Assembly (NCBI GenBank): GCA_049600855.1
Contig: JBMYQA010000064.1
Coordinates: forward strand, 1-24,829
Source: JBMYQA01 sp049600855
Lineage (GTDB): Bacteria > Bacteroidota > Bacteroidia > Cytophagales > Flammeovirgaceae
Direction of reading: 5' to 3'
Length of the DNA: 24,829 nt
Below are positions 6,883 through 14,923 of the stretch, piece after piece (position 1 is the stretch's first letter; every line of letters starts with the position of its first letter). Under the pieces are notes generated by a model. The model did no database searches. It was not told where the DNA came from and worked only from the letters and a program-made list of their open reading frames with translations. A program made the position numbers and the translations under genes.

Positions 6883-8727
6883 TCATGCTTTTTCCATTTT
6901 AGGAAGCTTGTCATGAAAGTTTTCCATATCAGATAAAATCTCACTTAATAATAGCAGCACATTATTGATATAAGCTCCTTTATTCAACATGACGCATTCC
7001 GCTTTGAGTGAGCTAGAAGCATCTGTGATTTCTGATCGGGATGGCAAGCCTTTTTTGGCGAGGTTTTCCAAGACTTGCGTTGCCCATACTACAGGAACAT
7101 GTGCCGCTTTGCATAACATCAAAATCTCTTGTTGAATCTTACCAATTTTATCCCAACCCACTTCCACCGCTAAATCTCCACGAGCAATCATTACCCCCAC
7201 TTTCCGTGTTTTCATGCCTGTTAGGATAATATCGAGCAAGTTATCAAAGGCAAACTTGGTTTCAATCTTGAAGATAATGCCCAATTCATGGAGGGCATCC
7301 CACTTTTCTAGTTCTGCAAACAAGTCTTCCACATCTTCCTTAGCGTTTACAAACGAGAAGTTGACCACATCTGCATGCTTCACCACAAACGCTAAGTCGG
7401 TTCTGTCCTTCTCCGTCAAGCCACTGATGCCTAAATTCGTATTGGGGAAATTGATGCCTTTTTCTGCTTTAAGCTTCGATCCTTTTTCTTTGGCACTCGT
7501 AATTTTCACCTCAAAACGATCTGGAAATATCGCAGTGATGACACTGCCAATTTTACCATCATCAAACATCACGGAATCTCCTTCTTTGATTTTCTCAAAA
7601 ACGGTTGGTACTTGGCAAGAGATATGTGCGCCTTTTAGGATATGACCATCTTCATTGAATTCAGCAGGTTCGCCTGGAATGGCCTCTTTTGTTATGGTTA
7701 GTGTATCACCTACTCTCAGTACAAGCGCCCGTTCTACAGGTGGCAATTCCATGACTACTCCAGCTTCTAAGTCTCTATTGGTACATGTTAATACAGTTCC
7801 CGTACCGATGTAAGAAGTTTCATAAGCATGGATAATAATTTGCGCTGCGGATACTTCAACTACTTTTAATCTTCGCTTTTTGTGTCTGGTATCTGTCAAA
7901 GAAAATTCATCTCCTACAGCTAGCTTTTGAAGCCAATCTGCTGTAAAAGGCAGGGTGTTAGGTTCAGTATTTTCCGTAATTTCAGTGACGAGCGAAATGA
8001 CGGCAGGGCTTACAATATTGCCACTTTCATCACGCTCAGGCGTAAACTTTCGTACTTTCATGCCTGGTGTGATGACTCCTGTTCTAATTTTTGGGCCTGC
8101 TAAATCCATCGCAATCTTCACTTTTCTACCGAGTTTCTTGGAAGCTTTTCGGATATTAGTGATGATTTTTTCCCAAACCTCAGGGCTATCATGTGCACAA
8201 TTCACTCTTGCACAATTCATCCCATTTTTCACCATGTCGTACACCATTTGGTAATCGTAAGCTGCTTGAGTAGGTTGTGTTACCATAATCCTGACCCTTC
8301 TCCCTCGCGATCGGTAACCAAACAGGCGTTTGGTGTTTTTAGTCATCGTTCTTCTGCCCTCTCGCATGGAAAGCGAGGATTGGGCAGGAGCTTTAGATTT
8401 TTCCTTAGATAAAGTTTTTAGTGCACCCCTCGCTTTCAGTAAGCTGGCCAATACATGTAATTCATCACTCATGAGGCGCGTTAAACCTAATTTTTGCAAG
8501 CGCTTTTGAATCTCGCTCAAATCAAAGGTTCGTAGCTTTCGGTAATGAATTAGATTTCTGGCACTTTTATCATTTACCTCATGAATATCTTTTAGACGAA
8601 ATTCTAACTCATTTTCTGCAGATTTTAAGGCCACGATGAGCCGATCAATGGTATCTAATAATTCAATTATTTTCGCACGCTTCATATCGTGATGTTCAGT
8701 GTTTTTTCCAGTAGTAATTTGGATCAT
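6883..8727 (-). CDS. Pyruvate kinase, long atypical form
   Basis: Pyruvate kinase transfers phosphate from PEP to ADP, the last step of glycolysis. This 614-residue protein differs from the usual ~470-residue enzyme. Residues 15-105 form a predicted helical extension (N-L-I-H-Y-R at 58-63, L-G-L-T-R-L at 80-85). The catalytic barrel begins near 143. Recognisable sites are R-V-N-C-A-H (174-179, usually R-x-N-F-S-H), D-L-A-G-P-K-I-R-T-G (208-217), the general-acid lysine in F-K-I-E-T (Lys487, Glu489), G-D-L-A-V-E-V-G (517-524, Asp518) and A-T-Q-V-L-E-N (549-555). The inserted B domain (about 220-430) is longer than normal. The C-terminal allosteric domain is absent. Lys213 and Leu209 match the K+-independent class of pyruvate kinases. 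A second ATG at codon 15 is an alternative start. Confidence 0.82.
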   Translation of the reverse strand: MIQITTGKNTEHHDMKRAKIIELLDTIDRLIVALKSAENELEFRLKDIHEVNDKSARNLIHYRKLRTFDLSEIQKRLQKLGLTRLMSDELHVLASLLKARGALKTLSKEKSKAPAQSSLSMREGRRTMTKNTKRLFGYRSRGRRVRIMVTQPTQAAYDYQMVYDMVKNGMNCARVNCAHDSPEVWEKIITNIRKASKKLGRKVKIAMDLAGPKIRTGVITPGMKVRKFTPERDESGNIVSPAVISLVTEITENTEPNTLPFTADWLQKLAVGDEFSLTDTRHKKRRLKVVEVSAAQIIIHAYETSYIGTGTVLTCTNRDLEAGVVMELPPVERALVLRVGDTLTITKEAIPGEPAEFNEDGHILKGAHISCQVPTVFEKIKEGDSVMFDDGKIGSVITAIFPDRFEVKITSAKEKGSKLKAEKGINFPNTNLGISGLTEKDRTDLAFVVKHADVVNFSFVNAKEDVEDLFAELEKWDALHELGIIFKIETKFAFDNLLDIILTGMKTRKVGVMIARGDLAVEVGWDKIGKIQQEILMLCKAAHVPVVWATQVLENLAKKGLPSRSEITDASSSLKAECVMLNKGAYINNVLLLLSEILSDMENFHDKLPKMEKA

Positions 8728-8768
8728 GAATTTTGCTAAAATTAAGAGGAAAGCATAAATAATCCACG

Positions 8769-8798
8769 AAAAAACCCCATCTAATTACTTAGATGAGG
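8769..8798 (-). terminator. Intrinsic terminator of ileS
   Basis: On the minus strand a 10-bp stem with one mismatch (8798-8789 / 8784-8775, TTAC-type loop) is followed by TTTTTT (8774-8769). It lies 28 bases past the ileS stop and upstream of the pyruvate kinase start. Confidence 0.87.
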
Positions 8799-8826
8799 TC
8801 TATTATGTATAAAGTATTGGAGCGTG

Positions 8827-11800
8827 TTAAGCTTCCACTTTCAAGACTACTTTGTAATCATCCAAATCGAGTTCACTGCCACTTTCTAGCGTTTCTGTCA
8901 AATCTAAAGCCGTGGCTTGTGTTTCTAAACAAATGTACTCCTTATGATTTGTCAGGGCTAAGTTTACCAACTCGTCTGCTTGCTGTGCTTTAATGGTAAT
9001 TTTATCTTGTACCTCAAGCCCCATGTCTTTTCGCATATTTTGTACACGATTAACAATCTCACGGGCGATTCCTTCCTGCCGCAATTCATCGGTTAAGGTC
9101 ACATCCAAAGCAATGGTTAAGCCATTATCTTTGGCAATAGACCAACCTGGAATATCTTCAGAAATGATTTCAACATCTTCCAAGCTTAGGTTGATGGTTT
9201 CGCCTTCCACCTCAATGGCATAAGTGCCTTCTTGTTCAATTTTATTGATATCATCCTGTTCAAACTGATTGATGACTTGAGAAATCCCTTTCATCATTTT
9301 GCCATATTGTTGTCCGAGCTTGCGGAAATTAGGCTTGATTTTTTTCACTAAAATGCCTGAAGTATTATCAATAAACTCCACGGCTTTGATATTTACCTCC
9401 GACTTAATGATATCCTCAACCGCTTTTAGATGATTGGTCGTTTCTTCATTTAGCGCAGGCACCAAGATGCGTGTCAGTGGCTGACGAACCTTGATTTTCT
9501 CTTTTCTACGGATAGAATGCACCAAAGAAGAAGCTGTTTGTGCCAAATGCATTTTGGTTTCCAATTCCTTATTGATGTAATCTTCATTAGGAACGGGGAA
9601 CAAGTTCAAGTGTACTGATTCTACCTCGTTTAACTCAGACGCACTAAACAAGTCTTGATACATTTTTTCTGCGTAGAATGGCGCAATAGGAGCCATCAAT
9701 TTGGTCACTTTATACAAACACGAAAATAAGGTTTGATAAGCAGCCACTTTATCGCGATTGTATTCTGATTTCCAGAAACGTTTTCTATTTAATCGAACAT
9801 ACCAGTTACTCAAGTCATCAATTACAAACGATTGGATGGCACGAGCGGCTTTAGTGGGATCATAATCGTCAAAAGCTTCATCTACTTCGGCAATTAAACT
9901 GTGAAGTTTGGAGATAATCCACCGATCTAACTCTGTACGCTCTGCTAATGGTACTTCTTCTTCGGAAAAATTAAAGTCGTCCAAATTCGCATAAAGCGCA
10001 AAAAAGTTATACGTGTTGTATAAAGTACCAAAGAACTTACGATTGGTTTCATCCAGTCCTTTCAGGTCAAACTTCAAGTTATCCCAAGGCGATGCATTCT
10101 CAATCATGTACCAGCGCGTCACATCTGCTCCGTATTGGTCAATCGTTTTAAATGGATCAATGGCATTCCCTTTACTCTTAGACATTTTCTGTCCTTTGGC
10201 ATCCAATACTAATCCATTAGAAACGACATTTTTGAAAGCAACGCTATCTTCGAGCATTACGCCCAAGGCATGTAAGGTGAAGAACCAACCTCTAGTTTGA
10301 TCTACCCCTTCGGCGATGAAATCAGCAGGGAAGTTTTCATCAAAAACCTTTTTCCCCTCCAAAGGATAATGCCATTGTGCATAAGGCATGGCACCACTAT
10401 CAAACCATACATCAATCAAATCAGGTTCGCGATGCATGAGTTTTCCACTCTCACTCAATAAGGTAATCTGATCTACGTAGGGACGGTGTAGATCGAAATC
10501 TGGCGATAATCCACCATCTTTCACTACGGGCGAGTGTTCAGACATAATGCCTGCTTTTACCGCTTTACGCACATAATGATCCAACTCCGTTAATGAGCCA
10601 ATGCAGATTTCTTCTTTCCCATCTTCGGTCCGCCAAATTGGTAGTGGTGTACCCCAATAGCGAGATCTGGATAGATTCCAGTCTACCAAATTCTCCAACC
10701 AGTTTCCAAAACGACCAGTTCCTGTAGATTCAGGCTTCCAGTTAATCGTATTATTCAATTCGATCATTCGTTTTTTCACCGCAGTGGTTTTGATAAACCA
10801 CGAATCCAGAGGATAGTACAATACAGGCTTATCCGTTCTCCAACAATGTGGATAGCTGTGCTCGTATTTAGCGACTTTGAACGCTCGGTTTTCCTCTTTT
10901 AACTTGATGGCGATTAACACATCAGTCGGCTTGTACGCTGAATCGGCTAAGGTTTCATCAGATTCGTATTCTGCTTTTACAAATCGACCCGCCCAATCTG
11001 TCACCTCTTGCACAAAGCGCCCTTGTTTGTCAACAAGTGGTGATTCGTTCCCTAATGTATCTTTGATGGTGATGGCACTGATTCCCGCCTTTTGTCCAAC
11101 GCGCATATCATCTGCGCCAAAAGTTGGGGCAATATGTACTACACCTGTACCTTCATCGGTATTTACAAAATCTCCAGGAATGACTTCAAAAGCTTTCCCT
11201 TCAGGTTTCACATAAACTAATAATTGCTCGTATTGGATACCCACTAAATCTTTTCCTTTACCCGTAGCCACTACTTTGTAAGGAATCAATTTATCGCCTT
11301 CTTTATAATCTTCTAATGCTAAATCGGCGGCTTTTGCATCGAAATATCGGCTGACGACGTTGGAGGCGAGTACGACAGTAATTGGTTTGAAGGTATATTG
11401 ATTGAAGGTGTGAACCACGCTGTATTCAATATTTTCTCCTACAGCCAAAGCAGCATTAGAAGGGAGTGTCCACGGAGTAGTTGTCCAAGCTAAAATGAAT
11501 GCTTCCGCGTTTTCATCGTGCTCATACAGCCATTCAGACTGGGTACTCTTTTTTACTTTAAACTGTGCAACTACTGTCGTGTCTTTTACATCGCGATAGC
11601 AGCCAGGTTGATTCAGCTCGTGCGAGCTTAAGCCAGTACCAGCCGCAGGGGAATACGGCTGAATGGTATATCCTTTGTATAATAATCCCTTATCGTATAG
11701 CTTTTTAAGTAAAGCCCACAAGGATTCTACATAATCCTTCTCATAGGTAATGTATGGATTATCTAAATCTACCCAATAACCCGCTTTGCGCGTCAGTTCA

Positions 11801-12231
11801 TTCCACACATCGGTGTATTTCATGACTGCCTCGCGGCATTTTTGGTTGTATTCTTCTACAGAAATCTTTTTTCCAATATCTTCTTTAGTGATGCCCAATT
11901 CCTTTTCTACCTGAAGTTCAACAGGCAATCCATGGGTATCCCAACCACCTTTCCGCTTTACTTGATACCCTTTGAGGGTTTTATAGCGGCAGAAAATATC
12001 CTTAATTGCCCGTGCCATTACGTGGTGAATGCCGGGCATTCCATTGGCCGATGGCGGCCCTTCGTAAAACACAAACTTGGGAGAGCCTTCACGAGAAGAA
12101 ATTGATTTTTCGAAAATGTCGTTTTCTTCCCAAAATTTTAAGACGTCTTCACCCACTTTCACAAGGTCTTGTACCTTGTATTCCGGATATTTCAGATCTT
12201 TCATCGCTTTGCGTGCCTGTACATTAGGCAT
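8827..12231 (-). CDS. ileS: Isoleucyl-tRNA synthetase, type 2 (eukaryote-like)
   Basis: Charges tRNA-Ile with isoleucine. The 1134-residue length and sequence style place it in the IleRS2 group shared with eukaryotes and mupirocin-resistant bacteria, not the ~930-residue bacterial IleRS1. The active-site signature reads P-x-A-N-G-M-P-G-I-H-H (60-70), so the class I 'HIGH' element is Gly67-Ile-His69-His70 (GXHH). KMSKS is at 682-686. The editing (CP1) domain is present, with the Thr-rich T-T-T-P-W-T-L-P-S-N segment (250-259) and G-T-G-V-V-H-I-A-P (361-369). W-F-D-S-G-A and D-Q-T-R-G-W-F-F precede KMSKS as expected. The ATG at 12231 gives 10-12 residues before the conserved start. A structured leader lies upstream and a terminator downstream, so it seems to be its own transcription unit. 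Confidence 0.97.
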   Translation of the reverse strand: MPNVQARKAMKDLKYPEYKVQDLVKVGEDVLKFWEENDIFEKSISSREGSPKFVFYEGPPSANGMPGIHHVMARAIKDIFCRYKTLKGYQVKRKGGWDTHGLPVELQVEKELGITKEDIGKKISVEEYNQKCREAVMKYTDVWNELTRKAGYWVDLDNPYITYEKDYVESLWALLKKLYDKGLLYKGYTIQPYSPAAGTGLSSHELNQPGCYRDVKDTTVVAQFKVKKSTQSEWLYEHDENAEAFILAWTTTPWTLPSNAALAVGENIEYSVVHTFNQYTFKPITVVLASNVVSRYFDAKAADLALEDYKEGDKLIPYKVVATGKGKDLVGIQYEQLLVYVKPEGKAFEVIPGDFVNTDEGTGVVHIAPTFGADDMRVGQKAGISAITIKDTLGNESPLVDKQGRFVQEVTDWAGRFVKAEYESDETLADSAYKPTDVLIAIKLKEENRAFKVAKYEHSYPHCWRTDKPVLYYPLDSWFIKTTAVKKRMIELNNTINWKPESTGTGRFGNWLENLVDWNLSRSRYWGTPLPIWRTEDGKEEICIGSLTELDHYVRKAVKAGIMSEHSPVVKDGGLSPDFDLHRPYVDQITLLSESGKLMHREPDLIDVWFDSGAMPYAQWHYPLEGKKVFDENFPADFIAEGVDQTRGWFFTLHALGVMLEDSVAFKNVVSNGLVLDAKGQKMSKSKGNAIDPFKTIDQYGADVTRWYMIENASPWDNLKFDLKGLDETNRKFFGTLYNTYNFFALYANLDDFNFSEEEVPLAERTELDRWIISKLHSLIAEVDEAFDDYDPTKAARAIQSFVIDDLSNWYVRLNRKRFWKSEYNRDKVAAYQTLFSCLYKVTKLMAPIAPFYAEKMYQDLFSASELNEVESVHLNLFPVPNEDYINKELETKMHLAQTASSLVHSIRRKEKIKVRQPLTRILVPALNEETTNHLKAVEDIIKSEVNIKAVEFIDNTSGILVKKIKPNFRKLGQQYGKMMKGISQVINQFEQDDINKIEQEGTYAIEVEGETINLSLEDVEIISEDIPGWSIAKDNGLTIALDVTLTDELRQEGIAREIVNRVQNMRKDMGLEVQDKITIKAQQADELVNLALTNHKEYICLETQATALDLTETLESGSELDLDDYKVVLKVEA

Positions 12232-12260
12232 TAAATCGTGACAAATACATTATTAATTGT

Positions 12261-12332
12261 GGCTTCCTGCTTTCAGTACTAACCATTCAAATGTTGAACA
12301 AAAAGAGCAACATTTCAACAAAACTGGAAGCC
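12261..12332 (-). promoter_or_regulatory. Structured leader region of ileS
   Basis: A 7-bp outer stem (GGCTTCC 12261-12267 with GGAAGCC 12326-12332) encloses an 8-bp inner stem (AAATGTTG 12289-12296 with CAACATTT 12308-12315). The two-tier hairpin starts 30 bases upstream of the ileS start codon. It has no T-box or terminator tract. Whether it lies in the mRNA depends on an unmapped promoter. Confidence 0.45.
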
Positions 12333-12433
12333 TTCAAAAATTTTAGCTAGCGAATTTACGATTTTGTTTTAGGATTTGGAAATGTGTGGAAATGTTTCGT
12401 TTGCTGAATGCTTGATAAGGACTGAAATAAATA

Positions 12434-12470
12434 ATGCCTGATCAATCAGTGATGATCAGGCATGTGTATT
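12434..12470. terminator. Terminator after the two-component operon
   Basis: A perfect 11-bp inverted repeat (ATGCCTGATCA 12434-12444, TGATCAGGCAT 12453-12463) with an 8-nt loop. It is 32 bases beyond the response-regulator stop on the minus strand, where the stem is followed by TATTTATTT. On the plus strand a TATTTTTT tract follows. Confidence 0.8.
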
Positions 12471-12494
12471 TTTTACATGGAAGACTGTATTGCG

Positions 12495-13199
12495 TTAAGC
12501 TGCTTCTTCTACCAATTTGAAGCCCACCCCATGTACATTTTCAATTTTTACATTGGGGTCGCGTTTTAAGTATTTTCGAATTTTAGTGATAAATACGTCA
12601 AAGCTTCTTCCATGAAAATAATCATTTTCGCCCCAAATGGCTACTAAAGCATCTTCGCGGCGTAAGGTTGAACCTTTATTTACACACAATAGCCTTAAAA
12701 TATCACTCTCGCGAGAGGTTAAATGTTGTGCTTCCTCTTCATTATTGAAGCTCAGCTCTTGGTTGAGGTAATCAAAGGTATATGCTCCAATTTGAAAAGT
12801 GGTTTGGGTATTGTTCGAATGATAACTGGCAGATCTGCGTAAAATCGCATTAATTCGGTAAACCAACTCTTCTTCATCAAAAGGTTTGGTAATGTAATCG
12901 TCTGCCCCGATTTCAAAACCAACTAACTTATCTTCCTTAAGTGCTTTTGCCGTAAGAAAGATGATGGGTACTTTTAAGTCTTGCTTCCGTATTTTCTTTG
13001 CTAACGTGAAGCCATCTGTTTTAGGCATCATCACATCGAGAATGCAAAGGTCGTAGTGTGAACTTTGATACGCTTTGAGTCCTGCATTACCATCCCTTTC
13101 TAAATGTACATCGAACCCTTCTGATTCAAGATAATCCTGCATCAACTCTCCTAAATTGAGATCATCTTCAACTAATAATATTTTAGGCTCTTGGTTCAT
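12495..13199 (-). CDS. OmpR/PhoB-family response regulator
   Basis: A 234-residue DNA-binding response regulator (start at 13199). The receiver domain (residues about 5-120) has the acidic pair Asp11-Asp12, phosphoacceptor Asp55 in L-C-I-L-D-V-M-M-P, the F-L-T-A-K Thr, and Lys in I-T-K-P-F. The C-terminal winged helix (about 135-230) has the recognition-helix region G-R-S-F-D-V-F-I-T-K-I-R-K-Y-L and ends G-V-G-F-K-L. An upstream ATG at 13241 would add an Asn-rich 14-residue tail not expected in the family, so the internal ATG is preferred. It lies downstream of a histidine kinase gene on the same strand, and the two should form a phosphorelay pair of the RprXY type found in Bacteroidota. Targets unknown. 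Confidence 0.92.
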   Translation of the reverse strand: MNQEPKILLVEDDLNLGELMQDYLESEGFDVHLERDGNAGLKAYQSSHYDLCILDVMMPKTDGFTLAKKIRKQDLKVPIIFLTAKALKEDKLVGFEIGADDYITKPFDEEELVYRINAILRRSASYHSNNTQTTFQIGAYTFDYLNQELSFNNEEEAQHLTSRESDILRLLCVNKGSTLRREDALVAIWGENDYFHGRSFDVFITKIRKYLKRDPNVKIENVHGVGFKLVEEAA

Positions 13200-13302
13200 G
13201 TTGTTGTTGCTATTGTTATTTGGATATAAGGGTGTTATCATTTTTTTAACCTGTTATGTGGTTACCATATTGGTTATTTCTGGGAGACGCAAGATTTTGG
13301 CC

Positions 13303-13330
13303 GCTGCCCTGCATTTTGTTATGCGGCAGC
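13303..13330 (-). promoter_or_regulatory. Intercistronic hairpin, kinase / regulator
   Basis: A two-step stem (GCTGCC 13303-13308 with GGCAGC 13325-13330; inner GCAT 13311-13314 with ATGC 13321-13324) spans the histidine kinase stop codon. No T-tract follows on the minus strand. It could act in mRNA stability or differential expression of the two genes rather than termination. Confidence 0.45.
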
Positions 13331-14605
13331 TTGGGGCTGGTTTAGAGGCAAAAAGACTTCAAAGGTGCTCCCTTTTCCCGGTTCACTCTTCACACTTACT
13401 TTACCATCGTGGCGATCTACAATCATCTTCACATAAGCAAGTCCTAATCCAAAACCTTTCACATCGTGTACGTTGCCAGTAGGAACGCGATAAAATTTAT
13501 CAAACACGGCTTTTTGCTTGTCTTTACTCATCCCAATTCCTTTATCTTCAACTGAAATGATGATGCCATTGTTTTCATTTCGGGTGCGTACGGTAATCTC
13601 CGGTCGCTCTGGAGAATACTTATTCGCATTATCGAGCAGGTTAGAGATCACATTGGTCATATGTAGTTCATCCAATTCCGTTTCTGCTTTTGCAGCGGAC
13701 AGGTCGTAATTTATAGCCCCATCTCGATTGCGCACTTGCATATCTACCGTTTCAATGGCTTTTTGGACCACGTTATGTACACACGAGTTGTGTTTTTTCA
13801 ACTTAAACTCCCCTTTTTCCAACTTAGCCATACTCAAAACTTGCTCCACATGTTCTCGAAGCTTCTGATTTTCTTCATGAATCACATCCGCATATTTTGT
13901 CGCCTTAGCAGGATTGTTGGCTACTTTCCCTTTTCGAAGCATGTTACTTGCTAAAGAAATCGTTGCGAGCGGGGTTTTAAACTCATGCGTCATATTAGTA
14001 ATGAACTCCGTGGTCATTTCGTGAATACGCTTTTGACGCATAATGGTCAGGATGGTCATCACAAAGCTGGTGGTCACTAAGAGAATCAAAATAACAGATG
14101 AGATGAGCATTAAACTCATTTTAGCATAAATGAAGCGATTTTTATCTGGAAAGCGAACGACTAATTCTAAACCACTTGCTTGAGAAATTCGGCAAAGACT
14201 TTGCTTAAAGGGCTTGGTTTCGAAGAATGCGAGGCTAAATAATCCTTTTTTCTCTTTTGTATTAAACCATTGAATATCGTATTCAAAATCAATATTTACC
14301 TTGTGATATTTTAATTCATGATTAAGTAATGAATCAAAACAGGTATTGTTTTTAATGTTTTCTACTTTAAGGGGCAAATCGGAGATGGCACACATTCGTG
14401 CTTCTCCTAACGCATTACAAGCATGCTTATCTTGAGAAATTTTATCGATAGCCGTACGCACAGCTGAACTCACTCGATGGTCAAACTGTGCCTCTCGAAG
14501 TTTTGCAGCATGATTTACCCAATTGATTTGGAGTATCACCAAACCAATGAGCGCTAAAGCCGATAGCCCTATTAAGTATTGTAACTTCTTACTCATTAAT
14601 TTCAT
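13319..14605 (-). CDS. Sensor histidine kinase
   Basis: A 428-residue inner-membrane sensor kinase paired with the response regulator that follows it. TM1 is at about 9-29. A periplasmic sensing domain of about 130 residues (30-160) contains four cysteines (63, 72, 89, 138) that may form disulfides. TM2 is at about 164-188. The dimerisation/phosphoacceptor helix has H-box F-I-T-N-M-T-H-E-F-K-T-P (201-212) with phosphorylated His207. The GHKL ATPase domain has N-box N-L-L-D-N-A-N-K-Y (322-330), G1 D-K-G-I-G (354-358), the F-box D-K-F-Y-R (369-373) and G2 G-F-G-L-G-L-A (384-390). No HAMP domain is evident between TM2 and the H-box. The first ATG is used; a second ATG three codons later is equally possible. 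Signal unknown. Confidence 0.93.
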   Translation of the reverse strand: MKLMSKKLQYLIGLSALALIGLVILQINWVNHAAKLREAQFDHRVSSAVRTAIDKISQDKHACNALGEARMCAISDLPLKVENIKNNTCFDSLLNHELKYHKVNIDFEYDIQWFNTKEKKGLFSLAFFETKPFKQSLCRISQASGLELVVRFPDKNRFIYAKMSLMLISSVILILLVTTSFVMTILTIMRQKRIHEMTTEFITNMTHEFKTPLATISLASNMLRKGKVANNPAKATKYADVIHEENQKLREHVEQVLSMAKLEKGEFKLKKHNSCVHNVVQKAIETVDMQVRNRDGAINYDLSAAKAETELDELHMTNVISNLLDNANKYSPERPEITVRTRNENNGIIISVEDKGIGMSKDKQKAVFDKFYRVPTGNVHDVKGFGLGLAYVKMIVDRHDGKVSVKSEPGKGSTFEVFLPLNQPQAAA

Positions 14606-14679
14606 TTCCTACTGTGTGGTTGAAGTTTGTTCGGTTTACAGACAACGAGTACTGAAAAATGTTAGTTTGTAATTAGTCT

Positions 14680-14699
14680 AAGTAATTGTTCAATTACTT
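14680..14699. promoter_or_regulatory. Perfect palindrome, possible operator
   Basis: AAGTAATTG (14680-14688) and CAATTACTT (14691-14699) are separated by 2 nt. The site is 75 bases upstream of the histidine kinase start codon, where a regulator-binding site is expected. It is too AT-rich and lacks a T-tract for a terminator. Confidence 0.45.
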
Positions 14700-14780
14700 T
14701 GTTAAGTAAAATGCCAAATAAATATAATATACAATTCAGTTAATGTACAAAAATAGGTTTTAGTTGACTAGTAAAAGTGT

Positions 14781-14800
14781 TTTAACAGGAGTTTAACAGG
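14781..14800. promoter_or_regulatory. Tandem direct repeats with 11-bp period
   Basis: TTTAACAGG occurs at 14781-14789 and again at 14792-14800, a start-to-start period of 11 bp. OmpR/PhoB-family regulators characteristically bind direct half-sites with this spacing. The pair lies about 180 bases upstream of the kinase gene that is co-oriented with an OmpR-type regulator, so autoregulation is possible. Confidence 0.4.
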
Positions 14801-14923
14801 GCTTTTTGCTTTGATCATCGCATAAAATTGGGCAATACGATCACCTTGCGCATGAACTTCTTCAGCTTGGTTTCGTATTGGCTTGGTGTGGTTAATGGAT
14901 GATGATGTATTTTATAACGTCTG

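Larger units (their letters stand above)
14606..14923. other. Regulatory / remnant region upstream of the kinase gene
   Basis: A 318-base gap that should carry the histidine kinase promoter. It contains a perfect palindrome at 14680-14699 and tandem 9-base repeats at 14781-14800 (listed separately). On the minus strand, from about 14912 to 14768, a 47-codon frame without an ATG start reads like protein (Q-A-E-E-V-H-A-Q-G-D-R-I-A-Q-F-Y-A-M-I). It may be the remnant of an eroded gene. No complete gene is seen. Confidence 0.45.

Noticed and set aside
7214..7645. Plus-strand gene of 143 codons inside the pyruvate kinase
   Set aside because: It lies wholly within a well-supported gene on the opposite strand and its translation is low-complexity and Ser-rich, as antisense frames are.
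12232..12332. T-box riboswitch for ileS
   Set aside because: The hairpins lack the T-box sequence, a specifier loop and a terminator/antiterminator pair, and T-boxes are not typical of Bacteroidota.
13200..13241. Longer start of the OmpR-type regulator at 13241
   Set aside because: It would add a 14-residue Asn-rich tail before the conserved receiver start; the ATG at 13199 gives the normal family N-terminus.
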